Below, piece by piece: positions 43,378-52,277 of a DNA stretch of 64,000 nucleotides; positions within the stretch are counted from its first letter, which is position 1; each line of letters begins with the position of its first letter. Both the position numbers and the translations under genes were made by a program. This DNA is from Azospirillum sp. TSH64 (GTDB lineage: Bacteria > Pseudomonadota > Alphaproteobacteria > Azospirillales > Azospirillaceae): contig NZ_LGQW01000015.1 in the NCBI RefSeq assembly GCF_003116035.1, positions 3,594,065 to 3,658,064 on the forward strand, read 5' to 3'. The notes beneath the pieces were generated by a model, which worked only from the letters and a program-made list of their open reading frames with translations, was not told the origin of the DNA and did no database searches.

Positions 43378-43540
43378 TGGGATCGGCCGGGCCGGCGGAA
43401 CCGGGCCGAACGGCGTGACGGCGGATGTCGTCATTGCCGAGACGCCACAGAATTTTCGCGCATCGCGGCGACGGGCAGCGTAGACTCCGCCGGATCGGAG
43501 GATGCCCCTCCCTGTCTCCTCAAGGAAGTCCGTAAGCCCC

Positions 43541-43783
43541 ATGCCACCCTCCAGGCCCCGCGTACCAGTGCCGCGACCGAACTTCAGCAAGTCCCGCTCC
43601 AACACCGGCGCATCGACCGGGGTCCGGCCGGCGCCCGCCCGTGTGAACGGATCGGCGCTGCAAAAACAGACCCAGTGGCTCGCCCGCGCCACCGATGCCG
43701 AACGCACGGGCGACAGTGTGGAAGCGGAGCTTTGCCGGCAGTATGCCGAGCATTGGTTTCGCGTCTCGCGCGGCCAGGATTGA
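43541..43783 (+). CDS. Short DUF4167-like protein
   Basis: An 80-residue basic protein. The C-terminal 45 residues (SALQKQTQWLARATDAERTG, then DSVEAELCRQYAEHWFRV) resemble the conserved core of alphaproteobacterial DUF4167 proteins, which are usually 150-300 residues with a long low-complexity tail. Residues 1-35 are Pro/Arg/Ser rich, likely disordered and possibly nucleic-acid binding. An ATG at 43502 gives a 93-residue form; neither start has an ideal ribosome-binding site. Function is unknown. Confidence 0.6.
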   Translation: MPPSRPRVPVPRPNFSKSRSNTGASTGVRPAPARVNGSALQKQTQWLARATDAERTGDSVEAELCRQYAEHWFRVSRGQD

Positions 43784-44016
43784 AAGCAGCCTGTCGCCAA
43801 GGCGAGCGAATCGACGTTTCCACCAGGCAGAGGCGGTCGCCGCCGTCTTCCCCGCAGCGTGAGCCGACCTTGTCCGGGACAGTCCCACCGTCTATAAACG
43901 GGCATGCCTCAGCGGAAGACTGCTCCAGCCCCACCCGGTTCCGAACGCCAAGCCGTTGCCGGACGACTGCCGGCTGAGAGCCGGACGCGCAGGCAGGGCA
44001 GAGGGTCAGCGACCGC

Positions 44017-46533
44017 ATGAGCACCCATTTGCCGGACCTCGAGGCGTGCGATTGGAGCGCAACCCCGCTCGGACCGCGTGAGAGCTGGAGTCCCGCCCTC
44101 GAGGCGATCTTCACCATGATGCTCGGATCCCCCTTCGCCATGTGCGCGACCTGGGGACCGGAACAGACGCTGCTCTACAACGCCGCCTATGTTCCCTTCC
44201 TGGGCAAGCGCCACCCGGCGGCGCTGGGGCAGCCGATTGCCGTCGTCTGGTCCGAGGTGTGGGACACGATCGGCCCGCTCATCGCGCGTGTGCTGGAGGG
44301 CCAGTCGGTCAGCGTCACCGACATGCACCTCGTGATGACCCGCAACGGCAGCGAGGAGGACACATGGTGGACCTTCGCCTACAGCCCGCTGCGCGATCGC
44401 GGACGGGTCGTCGGCATGCTCGACATCGCGACGGAAACGACGGCAGGGGTCATGGCGGCCAGGCAGCGCGACGCCGTCGAGGCGGAACTGCGGGCGCGCA
44501 ACGTGGCGCTGGAGCAGGAGGTGGCCGCCCGCACCGAAGCCGGCAACCGGTTCTCCACCCTCATTCAGCATCTTCCGGTCGCGGTGTGCCTGTTCGACGC
44601 CGATGGGCGGGCGCTGCTGTCCAGCCCGCTCTATCGCGAACTCCTGCCCGATCAACCCATCCCCTCCAGAATGACGAAGCAGGAGGAGGCCGACCGCTGG
44701 CGCAGTTTCGACGCCAACGGGGAGCGCCTTCCGCCCAGCCGTTATCCCGCCGCACGCTCCCTGCGCGGCGAATTGGTCTCTCCCGGCATCGAATTCCTCC
44801 ACCGAAAGACGGATGGAACCGAGCGCTGGTTCGCCGTCAGCAGCGTGCCGCTGACGGACGGCGCCGGACAGGTCACCGGCGCCATCGCGATGCTGGAAGA
44901 CATCGACCATCGCAAGCGCGCCCTGGAGACCGCCCGCACCGATGCCGAACGGGTCCAGCTGGCCCTGTCGGCCGGCGCGATCATCGGCACCTGGTTCTGG
45001 GACATCGCGACCGACCGCTTCACCATCGACGAGGCGTTCGCCAAGGCCTTCGGGGTCGATCCGGCGCTCGGGCGCGAGGGCATCAGCCTGGCGCAGATGG
45101 TCGAGACCGTGCATCCGGACGACCGGGCCGGTCTGGCCAAGGCGGTCGGCGAAGCGGTTGCGCGGGGTGGCCGCTATGCCCACCAGTACCGCGTCCGCCG
45201 GCATGACGGACGCTATTACTGGATCGAGGCCAACGGGCGCGTCGATCACGGCGCCGACGGGACGCCGCTGGGCTTTCCCGGCGTGCTCATCGATGTCGAG
45301 GAGCGGCGCACGATCATAGCGGAGCGCGACCGGGCGATTGCGGAGCTGCGCGCCCTCAACGACACCCTGGAACAGCGCGTCGCCGAGCGCACGGCCGAGC
45401 TGATGCAGGCCGAGGAGACGCTGCGGCAATCGCAAAAGATGGAGGCGGTCGGCCAGCTGACCGGCGGCATGGCGCACGACTTCAACAATCTGCTCCAGGC
45501 GATGTCGGGCTGCCTTCAACTGGTCGGGCGGCGCGCTGGCCATGTCGCCGGGGTGCAGAAGGTGCTCGATTCCGGCCATCAGGCGGTGGACCGCGGCGCC
45601 AGCATGATCCGGCAGCTGATGGCCTTCTCGCGCCGCCAGAACCTCGAACCCGAAGCCTTCGACGTCCGCGACCGCCTGCTGGGGATGCGCAGTTTCCTCG
45701 ACCGGGCGCTGCGCGCGGACATCCGGCTGGAGTTCGATCTGGAAGCCGGCTTGTGGCCGGCGATGGCCGACCCGGTGCAGTTCGAACTGGCGATCCTGAA
45801 CCTCGCCACCAACGCCCGCGATGCCATCGCCGGAGCCGGCCATCTGCTGATCGGTGCCGGCAACGTCGAGCAGTGCGGCGAGCATGGCCTGTACGGCTCC
45901 TTCCTGCGGATCTGGGTGCGGGACAGCGGCCATGGCATGGCGCCGGCAACGCTGGAGCGGATCTTCGAACCCTTCTTCACTACCAAGGCGGTGGGCCAGG
46001 GCACCGGGCTGGGGCTGGCGCAGGTCTACGGCTTCTGCCGGCAATCCGGCGGGATCGCGACCGTCGACAGCGCGGAGGGGCAGGGCACCAGTGTGACGCT
46101 GCTGCTGCCGCGTGCCGAGACGATGCCCGCGGTGGCGGTCGATGCCCGGCGGCCCGTGGTCGATGGCGGCGGCGCCAGCGTGCTGCTGGTCGAAGACGAC
46201 CCGGTGGTGGCGCTGGTGATCGTCGCGGCGCTGGAGGAAATGGGGTATCGGGTCAGCCGCGCCGCGAACGGGGAAGAGGCGTTGCGCCTGTTGCGGGACG
46301 GGGAAAGGCCGGACCTGCTGTTCAGCGACGTGGTGATGCCGGGCGAGATCGACGGTCCGGCCCTGGCGGCGGCGGCGCGGGCCCTGCTGCCCCGGCTGGC
46401 GGTGGTTCTGACCACCGGCTACAGCGAGGACCGGGCCGGGTTGAAAGGCTTCCCGGTGCTGTCGAAGCCCTACCGGATCGAGGATCTGGCGCTGACCCTG
46501 CGCCAGGAGATCGACCGGAACGCTAAACTTTAG
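44017..46533 (+). CDS. Soluble hybrid histidine kinase with PAS domains and receiver
   Basis: An 838-residue cytoplasmic kinase without membrane segments. Residues 8-145 form an N-terminal sensor domain starting DWSATPLGPRESW, typical of PAS/HWE-like kinases. Two PAS domains follow (about 185-300 and 310-435), then a coiled coil. The HisKA-type domain has His487 in GGMAHDFNNLLQAM, and the HATPase domain has FFTTKAVGQGTGLGLAQVYG. A C-terminal receiver has Asp771 in LLFSDVVMPGE. The phospho-signal is probably passed to an unlinked phosphotransfer protein. No cognate regulator is adjacent. Confidence 0.9.
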   Translation: MSTHLPDLEACDWSATPLGPRESWSPALEAIFTMMLGSPFAMCATWGPEQTLLYNAAYVPFLGKRHPAALGQPIAVVWSEVWDTIGPLIARVLEGQSVSVTDMHLVMTRNGSEEDTWWTFAYSPLRDRGRVVGMLDIATETTAGVMAARQRDAVEAELRARNVALEQEVAARTEAGNRFSTLIQHLPVAVCLFDADGRALLSSPLYRELLPDQPIPSRMTKQEEADRWRSFDANGERLPPSRYPAARSLRGELVSPGIEFLHRKTDGTERWFAVSSVPLTDGAGQVTGAIAMLEDIDHRKRALETARTDAERVQLALSAGAIIGTWFWDIATDRFTIDEAFAKAFGVDPALGREGISLAQMVETVHPDDRAGLAKAVGEAVARGGRYAHQYRVRRHDGRYYWIEANGRVDHGADGTPLGFPGVLIDVEERRTIIAERDRAIAELRALNDTLEQRVAERTAELMQAEETLRQSQKMEAVGQLTGGMAHDFNNLLQAMSGCLQLVGRRAGHVAGVQKVLDSGHQAVDRGASMIRQLMAFSRRQNLEPEAFDVRDRLLGMRSFLDRALRADIRLEFDLEAGLWPAMADPVQFELAILNLATNARDAIAGAGHLLIGAGNVEQCGEHGLYGSFLRIWVRDSGHGMAPATLERIFEPFFTTKAVGQGTGLGLAQVYGFCRQSGGIATVDSAEGQGTSVTLLLPRAETMPAVAVDARRPVVDGGGASVLLVEDDPVVALVIVAALEEMGYRVSRAANGEEALRLLRDGERPDLLFSDVVMPGEIDGPALAAAARALLPRLAVVLTTGYSEDRAGLKGFPVLSKPYRIEDLALTLRQEIDRNAKL

Positions 46534-46549
46534 AGCAAACCGCCTATTT

Positions 46550-47347
46550 TCAAAAGAACGGCAGGGGGCCGGGAAAGTTGCCGACGGGCACGAGGTGGGT
46601 GACCAGCCCCGCGCCCTCCTGCCAGCGGTGAAGCAGGAAGGCCGGCGGCTCGACGTAGGAGGCCGGCTCGGCATCCGGTGCGAGCCGCAACGCGATGGCC
46701 GTCGTCGTGCTGGGGGCTGTGACCAGCACCGTCCCGGCAAAGCGGGCCAGCATGAAGCGGTGGACATGCCCGCACAGAAGCCGCTCGACCTGGGGATGGG
46801 CGGCCAGCACCGCCGCCAGACCCATGCCGTTCCGGCAATTGTACGCGTCGATGCAGGCGATGCCGCTTTCAAGGGGCGGCTGATGCAGCATGACGAGCGT
46901 CGGCCGCTCCGGCTCCTCCGACAGGCGCGCTGCGAGCCAGGCGCAGGCCTCCTCGCTTGCCTCCCCATGATGCTCGCGGGGAACGGTCACATCGAGGCCG
47001 AGGATGCGCAGCGGCCCTTTGTCGCCCACAGCGAAGTGGAGAGGCCCCGTTGCCGGCAGGTATGAGTGATCCGCGAAGGCCGTCCGGAACGCGTCCCGGT
47101 CATCGTGATTGCCCGGCAGCAGCAGGACCGGCTGGCGAATGGACCGCAGTGCGGCGCGCGCCTGCCCGTACTCGGCCGCGGTGCCGCGGTCGACGATGTC
47201 GCCGGTGACGATCACGAGGTCGGGTGCCGGATCGAGCGCGTTCAGCTGACGAACTGCGGCGTCGAACATCGCGTTCGAGTCGACCAGCCCCTGGTACAGC
47301 TCGCCCCGCGGGCGGATGTGGGGATCGGACAGATGGGCGATCAGCAA
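46550..47347 (-). CDS. Calcineurin-like metallophosphoesterase (CpdA/Icc-like)
   Basis: A 265-residue class III nucleotide phosphodiesterase. The metal-binding motifs are complete: HLSDPHI (residues 5-11), VTGDIVDRG, LPGNHDDR, an HQPPL histidine and GHVHR. Such enzymes hydrolyse cyclic AMP or other phosphodiesters with two metal ions. It converges with the hybrid kinase gene, 17 bases apart. Upstream lies the promoter region of the LacI-regulated operon, so the two are divergent. Cyclic AMP as substrate is a family-based guess. Confidence 0.85.
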   Translation of the reverse strand: MLIAHLSDPHIRPRGELYQGLVDSNAMFDAAVRQLNALDPAPDLVIVTGDIVDRGTAAEYGQARAALRSIRQPVLLLPGNHDDRDAFRTAFADHSYLPATGPLHFAVGDKGPLRILGLDVTVPREHHGEASEEACAWLAARLSEEPERPTLVMLHQPPLESGIACIDAYNCRNGMGLAAVLAAHPQVERLLCGHVHRFMLARFAGTVLVTAPSTTTAIALRLAPDAEPASYVEPPAFLLHRWQEGAGLVTHLVPVGNFPGPLPFF

Positions 47348-47483
47348 GGCGGCGGTCCCCGGTCGTGGTTTCGGTCAGCCTAGAGGGTCGGGACCGTTTT
47401 CAAAAGCCGATGAGCCGGCTTCGCGGTAGGGCCCGTCACGGTTATCCCGCCGGACACAAAGCCAGATTCTTTCCGAATGCATG

Positions 47484-47499
47484 ATGACAACGTTGTCAT
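47484..47499. promoter_or_regulatory. LacI-type operator palindrome 1
   Basis: ATGACAACGTTGTCAT is a perfect 16-base palindrome with the central CG typical of LacI/GalR operators. It lies 82 bases before the first gene of the amino-acid operon whose last neighbour is a LacI-family gene. Confidence 0.75.
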
Positions 47500-47516
47500 T
47501 GCATCCATGCGGCGCT

Positions 47517-47532
47517 ATGATAACGTTGTCAT
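47517..47532. promoter_or_regulatory. LacI-type operator palindrome 2
   Basis: ATGATAACGTTGTCAT repeats the first site with one changed base. The centres are 33 bases apart, about three turns of DNA, which would let two repressor dimers sit on one face. It ends 49 bases before the first ATG. Confidence 0.75.
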
Positions 47533-47580
47533 CGGACGTTCGACGCTTCGTCCTCATCTGGCTGATCAGGATTGCCGCCC

Positions 47581-48867
47581 ATGAGCCTGTTTCTCGATGC
47601 GCTGCTCGACAGCGGTTTGGACGACACCATCCGCGGGGTGCCGCCGGGGACGGCGCCGCTGCAGCTGCGCGATGTCGGCGCCCAGAACTGGCGGCCGGCT
47701 GCCGGCGACATGGCGCTGCCGGTCCTGACGCTCGACGAGGACGCGTTTGCCGCCAACCGCGACCTGATCCTTGCCTATGCGCGACAGCACGGTGTGGCAC
47801 TCGCCCCGCATGCCAAGACGCCGATGGCGCCGCAGATCGCGTCGGGACTGGTGGAGGCCGGGGCCTGGGGCGCCACCGTCGCCAATCTGCAGCAGGCCGC
47901 CGTGCTGCTGCGCGCCGGCGTGACCCGGCTGATCCTCGGCAACGAGATCGGCGGCATCGCCAGCGGCAGACGGCTGGGCGCTCTGCTCGCCGCCCACCCC
48001 GACGCCGACCTGCGCGCCTTCGCCGACTCCCCGGCGGCGGTTGAGACGCTTGCCGCTGCCGCCAAAGCCGCCGGCCGTCCGCTGGCCGTCTTGGTCGAAG
48101 TCGGCGCCGGCCGCGGCGGCGCCCGCGACCGCGCGGCGGTGGACGCGATCCTCACCGCGGTGCTGCTGCATCCCGGCCTGCTGGTTCTCGACGGCGTCGC
48201 CACCTATGAGGGGGCTGTCGCGACCTCCGATCCGGCCCAGACCGCCGCCAACATCGCCGCCCTGATGGAGCGGACGGCGGAGGCCTTCGCTCTGGTGCGC
48301 GCGCTGGCGCCGGAGCGGCCGCTGCTGCTCACCGCCGGCGGATCGGCCTTCTTCGACATGGTGGTCGCCGCCCTGGCGCCGGTCGCGAAAGCCGACGGCA
48401 ACGCCACGCTGGTGCTGCGCAGCGGTGCCATCTTCTTCCACGACCACGGCACCTACGAACGCGCGCTCGGCGCGCTGGACGCCCGGCAGGGTTTCGCCTG
48501 CGGCGGGGCGACGGCCGCCGATTTCCGCCCGGCCCTGCGCCTGTGGGCGGAGGTGCTGACCCGGCCGGAGCCGGGGCTGGCGATCTGCGGCTTCGGCATG
48601 CGCGATTCCTCCTTCGACCAGGATCTGCCCCGCCCGCTGCGCATCCACCGCGACGGCGTGGCGCTGTCGGCGGACGGGCTGCGGGTGACGCGGCTGAACG
48701 ACCAGCACGCCTTCGTCGCCGTGCCGGCCGGCCAAGAGCTCGCTGTCGGCGACATCGTCGAGTTCGGCATCTCGCACCCCTGCACCTGCATCGACCGCTG
48801 GCGGGTGCTGTTCGGCCTCGATGCCGACGGGCGGGTGTGCCGTGCCTACCGCACCTTCTTCGGCTGA
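47581..48867 (+). CDS. PLP fold-type III amino acid dehydratase/aldolase-like protein (D-serine dehydratase family)
   Basis: A 428-residue enzyme of the alanine racemase N-terminal plus D-serine dehydratase-like C-terminal type. The PLP lysine is Lys79 in APHAKTPMAP. The C-terminal zinc/metal ligands are seen in EFGISHPCTCIDRW. Relatives include D-threonine aldolase, D-serine dehydratase and 3-hydroxyaspartate dehydratase. Dehydration would make an enamine/imine, the substrate of RidA encoded later in the operon. The start MSLFLDALL at 47581 is chosen over a TTG at 47572. It is directly downstream of two LacI operators. Confidence 0.85.
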   Translation: MSLFLDALLDSGLDDTIRGVPPGTAPLQLRDVGAQNWRPAAGDMALPVLTLDEDAFAANRDLILAYARQHGVALAPHAKTPMAPQIASGLVEAGAWGATVANLQQAAVLLRAGVTRLILGNEIGGIASGRRLGALLAAHPDADLRAFADSPAAVETLAAAAKAAGRPLAVLVEVGAGRGGARDRAAVDAILTAVLLHPGLLVLDGVATYEGAVATSDPAQTAANIAALMERTAEAFALVRALAPERPLLLTAGGSAFFDMVVAALAPVAKADGNATLVLRSGAIFFHDHGTYERALGALDARQGFACGGATAADFRPALRLWAEVLTRPEPGLAICGFGMRDSSFDQDLPRPLRIHRDGVALSADGLRVTRLNDQHAFVAVPAGQELAVGDIVEFGISHPCTCIDRWRVLFGLDADGRVCRAYRTFFG

Positions 48868-48888
48868 CCCGAGACGGCCAGATTCCCC

Positions 48889-49557
48889 ATGCAGACATTG
48901 AATTTCCAGCAGCTCTGGCGCTATCAGGACCAGCTGATCGACGGCACGCTGCACACGCTGCTGCTGACCCTGGTCGCCGCGGTCCTCGGCACCGCCATCG
49001 GCGTCGCCGCGGCGGCGGCGGTGCGCAGCGGGCCGCGTCCGGTGCGCTGGGCGATCCGCGGCTATGTCGAGCTGATCCGCAACACGCCGTCGCTGATCCA
49101 GCTGTTCGTGGTCTTCTTCGTGCTGCCGGGCTTCGGCCTGCGGATGGGGGCCTTCGAGGCGGCGTCCATCGCGCTCGGCCTCTATTTCGGCGCCTACTGC
49201 ACCGAGATCGTCCGTGCCGGGCTCGACGCCATCCCCGGCAGCCAAGTGGAAGCGGGCCAGTGCCTGGGGCTCTCGCGCTGGCAGGTGTTCCGGTACATCG
49301 TGCTGCCGCCCGCCCTGCGCAGCGTCTATCCCGCCTTCACCAGCCAGTTCGTCCTGCTGCTGCTCGGCACCTCGCTGGCCTCGCAGATCTCGGCGGAGGA
49401 GCTGTTCCATACCGGCGGCTTCATCGAGACGCGCACCTACCGCAGCTTCGAGGTCTATGCCGTGATCTGCGGCATCTACTTCGCCCTGGTGATGACCTTC
49501 AAACTGCTGTTCGCCGCGGTGGGGCACCTCGCCTTCCGCTGGCCGGTTCGGCGCTGA
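48889..49557 (+). CDS. Polar amino acid ABC transporter permease 1
   Basis: A 222-residue HisM/GlnP-type permease with about 5 helices, beginning MQTLNFQQLWRYQDQLIDG. The ELIRNTPSLIQLFVVFF stretch and the EAA-like loop SQVEAGQCLGLSRWQVFRYI are hallmarks of polar amino-acid importers. It is followed by a second, similar permease, so the channel is a heterodimer. The ligand is probably the amino-acid derivative processed by the enzymes in this operon. Confidence 0.9.
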   Translation: MQTLNFQQLWRYQDQLIDGTLHTLLLTLVAAVLGTAIGVAAAAAVRSGPRPVRWAIRGYVELIRNTPSLIQLFVVFFVLPGFGLRMGAFEAASIALGLYFGAYCTEIVRAGLDAIPGSQVEAGQCLGLSRWQVFRYIVLPPALRSVYPAFTSQFVLLLLGTSLASQISAEELFHTGGFIETRTYRSFEVYAVICGIYFALVMTFKLLFAAVGHLAFRWPVRR

Positions 49558-49571
49558 CGGAGACACCGGCC

Positions 49572-50222
49572 ATGCGTTCCTTCTCCCTCGGCGACCTGCT
49601 GTCGCTGCTCAGCGCCCTGCAATGGACGGCCGTCCTCGTCCTCATAGCACTCGGCTTCGGCGCGCCGCTGGCGCTGGCGCTCGCCCTGATGCGGACCAGT
49701 GCCAGCCGCGCGCTGCGCTGGACCGCCACCGCCTTCCTGCAACTGGTGCAGGGCGTGCCGCTGCTCGGCCTGCTGATGTTCTTCTATTTCGGCATGCCGG
49801 TCTTCCTCGGCATCGAGATGCCGCCGCTGGTCGCCGTCGGCATCGCCATGACCGTCTACACCGCCTCCTTCCTCGGCGAGATCTGGCGCGGCGGCATCGA
49901 GGCGGTGAAGCACGAGCAGTGGGAGGCCGCCGCCTGTCTCGGCCTGTCGACCTGGCACCAGTTCCGCTACGTCATCGCGCCGCAGGCCTTCCGCATGGCG
50001 CTGCCGCCGACCGTCGGCTTCCTCGTCCAGCTGATCAAGGGCACCTCGCTGGCCTCCATCGTCGGCTTCGTCGAGCTTGCCCGCGCCGGCCAGCTGGTCA
50101 GCGCCGCCACCTTCCAGCCCCTGCTGGTCTACTCGATCGTCGCGGCGATCTATTTCGCCGCCTGCCTGCCGCTCACCCTGTGGGCCCGTTCCCTGGAGGT
50201 CCGTCTCAATGGCGCTCGTTGA
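49572..50222 (+). CDS. Polar amino acid ABC transporter permease 2
   Basis: A 216-residue HisQ/GlnP-type permease, starting MRSFSLGDLLSLLSALQW. It carries LVQGVPLLGLLMFFYFGMPV and the EAA-type loop EQWEAAACLGLSTWHQFRYV. It is 14 bases after permease 1 and overlaps the ATPase gene by 14 bases. Together they form the membrane part of the importer. Confidence 0.9.
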   Translation: MRSFSLGDLLSLLSALQWTAVLVLIALGFGAPLALALALMRTSASRALRWTATAFLQLVQGVPLLGLLMFFYFGMPVFLGIEMPPLVAVGIAMTVYTASFLGEIWRGGIEAVKHEQWEAAACLGLSTWHQFRYVIAPQAFRMALPPTVGFLVQLIKGTSLASIVGFVELARAGQLVSAATFQPLLVYSIVAAIYFAACLPLTLWARSLEVRLNGAR

Positions 50223-50937
50223 CATCCGAAACGTTACCAAGAGCTATGGGTCAACCCAGGTGCTCAAGGGGGTGTCGCTCGACATCAAGGAAGGCGAGAT
50301 CGTCACCATCATCGGCAAGTCGGGCTCCGGCAAATCGACCCTGCTGCGCTGCATCAACGCGCTAGAGCGCATCGACGGCGGCGAGATCACGGTGGAAGGC
50401 CAGCCGGTGCGCACCGACATGCCGAACCTGCGCGACTTCCGCCAGCGCGTCGGCATCGTCTTCCAGGCCTTCAACCTGTTCCCCCACATGACGGTGGAGC
50501 GCAACATCACGCTGGCGCCGGTCCTCAACAAGCGGATTGCCAAGGCCGACGGCCGGGCGCTGGCGCTGGACGTGCTGGAGCGGGTCGGGCTGGCCGACAA
50601 GATCGACGCCTTTCCGGCCCAACTGTCCGGCGGGCAGCAGCAGCGCGTCGCCATCGCCCGCTGCCTCGCCATGAAGCCGCACCTGATGCTGTTCGACGAG
50701 GTGACCTCGGCGCTCGACCCCGAACTGGTCGGCGAGGTGCTGAAGGTGATGGAGGACATGGCGCGCCAGGGCATGACCATGGTGCTGGTCACCCACGAGA
50801 TGGGCTTCGCCCGCAACGTCGCCTCCAAGATCGTCTTCATGCACCAGGGCCGCGTCTGGGAAGAGGGGCCGCCGGCCGAACTCTTCGCCAACCCCCGCAC
50901 ACCCGAATTGCAGAGCTTCATCGCCTCCGTCCGCTGA
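50209..50937 (+). CDS. Polar amino acid ABC transporter ATP-binding protein
   Basis: A 242-residue GlnQ/HisP-type ATPase. Walker A is [18 protein letters not shown] (about residue 35), with the amino-acid-importer phrase [20 protein letters not shown], signature [16 protein letters not shown] and Walker [20 protein letters not shown]. It starts [14 protein letters not shown] inside the end of the permease 2 gene. It ends LQSFIASVR as in GlnQ proteins. Confidence 0.92.
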   Translation: MALVDIRNVTKSYGSTQVLKGVSLDIKEGEIVTIIGKSGSGKSTLLRCINALERIDGGEITVEGQPVRTDMPNLRDFRQRVGIVFQAFNLFPHMTVERNITLAPVLNKRIAKADGRALALDVLERVGLADKIDAFPAQLSGGQQQRVAIARCLAMKPHLMLFDEVTSALDPELVGEVLKVMEDMARQGMTMVLVTHEMGFARNVASKIVFMHQGRVWEEGPPAELFANPRTPELQSFIASVR

Positions 50938-51018
50938 GGCGCTGCCGTGCCATTCGCCGAACCAACCACCGGTTCCCTGCCGAGGACCGGACAACCACCA
51001 GAACAGAGGAGCAATGTC

Positions 51019-51822
51019 GTGAGACTCTTCCGGACCCTCGCCGCCGCCGTGGCGGTCTGCGCCACCGTCGCGCTCTCCGCCGCCGCCCTGCCGTCCGCCG
51101 CCAAGGCCGATGCCCTGCAGAACGTGCTGTCGGCCGGCAAGCTGCGCGTCGGCGTTCTGATGGACGCCGCCCCCTGGGGCTTCAAGGACGCCAAGGGCGA
51201 GGCCGCCGGCCTCGACATCGACCTGGCGAAGCTGATGGCCGCCGACATGGGCGTGAAGCTGGATCTGGTCCAGGTGACCGGCGCCAACCGCATTCCCAGC
51301 CTGCTCGCCAACAAGGTCGACGTGCTGATCGCCGCCGCCGGGGCCACGCCGGAGCGCGCCCAGCAGGTGACCTTCACCCAGCCCTACGCCGCGGTCAATC
51401 TCGGCGTCTACGGGCCGAAGTCGATGGCGAACGCCAGCGATCCCGAGGGTCTGAAGGGCCACAGCATCGGCGTCGCCAAGGGCTCGACGCTCGACATCTG
51501 GCTGACCGACAACGCTCCCGGCGCCAAGCTGGTGCGCTTCGAGGACACCCCCGGCGCCATCGCCGCCTATCTGGCCGGGCAGGTCGAAACCTTCGCCGAG
51601 AACAGCGCCATCGCGCTGAAGGTCGCGCAGGACAATCCCGGCAAGGAGGTCGAGCAGAAGTTCCTGATCCGCCAGTCGCCGGCCCATGTCGCCGTCCGCC
51701 ACGGCGAACAGGATTTGGTCAACTGGATCAACACCTTCCTGTTCTACAACCGCCTGAACGGCAAGCTGGGCGCCCTGCAGATGACGTGGTTCAAGGAAAA
51801 GCAGACGCTTCCGCAGATGTAA
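51019..51822 (+). CDS. Polar amino acid ABC transporter substrate-binding protein
   Basis: A 267-residue binding protein (SBP_bac_3). A Sec signal peptide covers about residues 1-34 ([20 protein letters not shown], cleaved near AKADA). The mature part starts [20 protein letters not shown] and has [15 protein letters not shown]. The start is GTG at 51019 with GAGGAG at a good distance; a GTG/ATG at 50947 would place 24 hydrophilic residues before the signal peptide. It delivers the ligand to the two permeases. Confidence 0.9.
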   Translation: MRLFRTLAAAVAVCATVALSAAALPSAAKADALQNVLSAGKLRVGVLMDAAPWGFKDAKGEAAGLDIDLAKLMAADMGVKLDLVQVTGANRIPSLLANKVDVLIAAAGATPERAQQVTFTQPYAAVNLGVYGPKSMANASDPEGLKGHSIGVAKGSTLDIWLTDNAPGAKLVRFEDTPGAIAAYLAGQVETFAENSAIALKVAQDNPGKEVEQKFLIRQSPAHVAVRHGEQDLVNWINTFLFYNRLNGKLGALQMTWFKEKQTLPQM

Positions 51823-51856
51823 CCCGCCGTTCGGCATCCAAGAGAGGTTCTTTCCG

Positions 51857-52201
51857 ATGATCACGAGGTTCCAGGTCGGTTCGCGCATGAGCCAGGCCGT
51901 CGTCTGCCAGGGCATGGTCCACATCGCGGGCCAGGTCGCCAACAACCGCACCGGCTCCATCCACGAGCAGACCCGCGACGTGCTGGCCAAGATCGACGCC
52001 CTGCTGGAGGAGGCCGGCAGCGACAAGTCCAAGCTGGTCGCCGTCAACGTCTTCCTGCCGCACATCACCGACTTCGACGCCATGAACGAAGTCTATGACG
52101 CCTGGATCGACCCGGCCAACCCGCCGGCCCGCGCCTGCACCGAGGCGCGGCTGGCCGACCCCGACCTGCGCGTCGAGATGACGGCGCTCGCCGCCCTGTA
52201 A
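51857..52201 (+). CDS. RidA family enamine/imine deaminase
   Basis: A 114-residue RidA/YjgF protein with the trimer-forming fold. The arginine that binds the substrate carboxylate is in PPARACTEARLADPDLRVEM, and the VVCQGMVHIAGQVA strand is typical. RidA enzymes hydrolyse reactive 2-aminoacrylate-like enamines released by PLP dehydratases. Its presence with a PLP fold-III enzyme supports a dehydratase function for that protein. It sits 34 bases after the binding-protein gene. Confidence 0.9.
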   Translation: MITRFQVGSRMSQAVVCQGMVHIAGQVANNRTGSIHEQTRDVLAKIDALLEEAGSDKSKLVAVNVFLPHITDFDAMNEVYDAWIDPANPPARACTEARLADPDLRVEMTALAAL

Positions 52202-52277
52202 GCGGGCTTCCTCGGTGAACCGGAAGGGGCGCCGGGCAACCGCTGCCAAGGCGCCCCTCCGCCAGAAGGTTTTTGGA

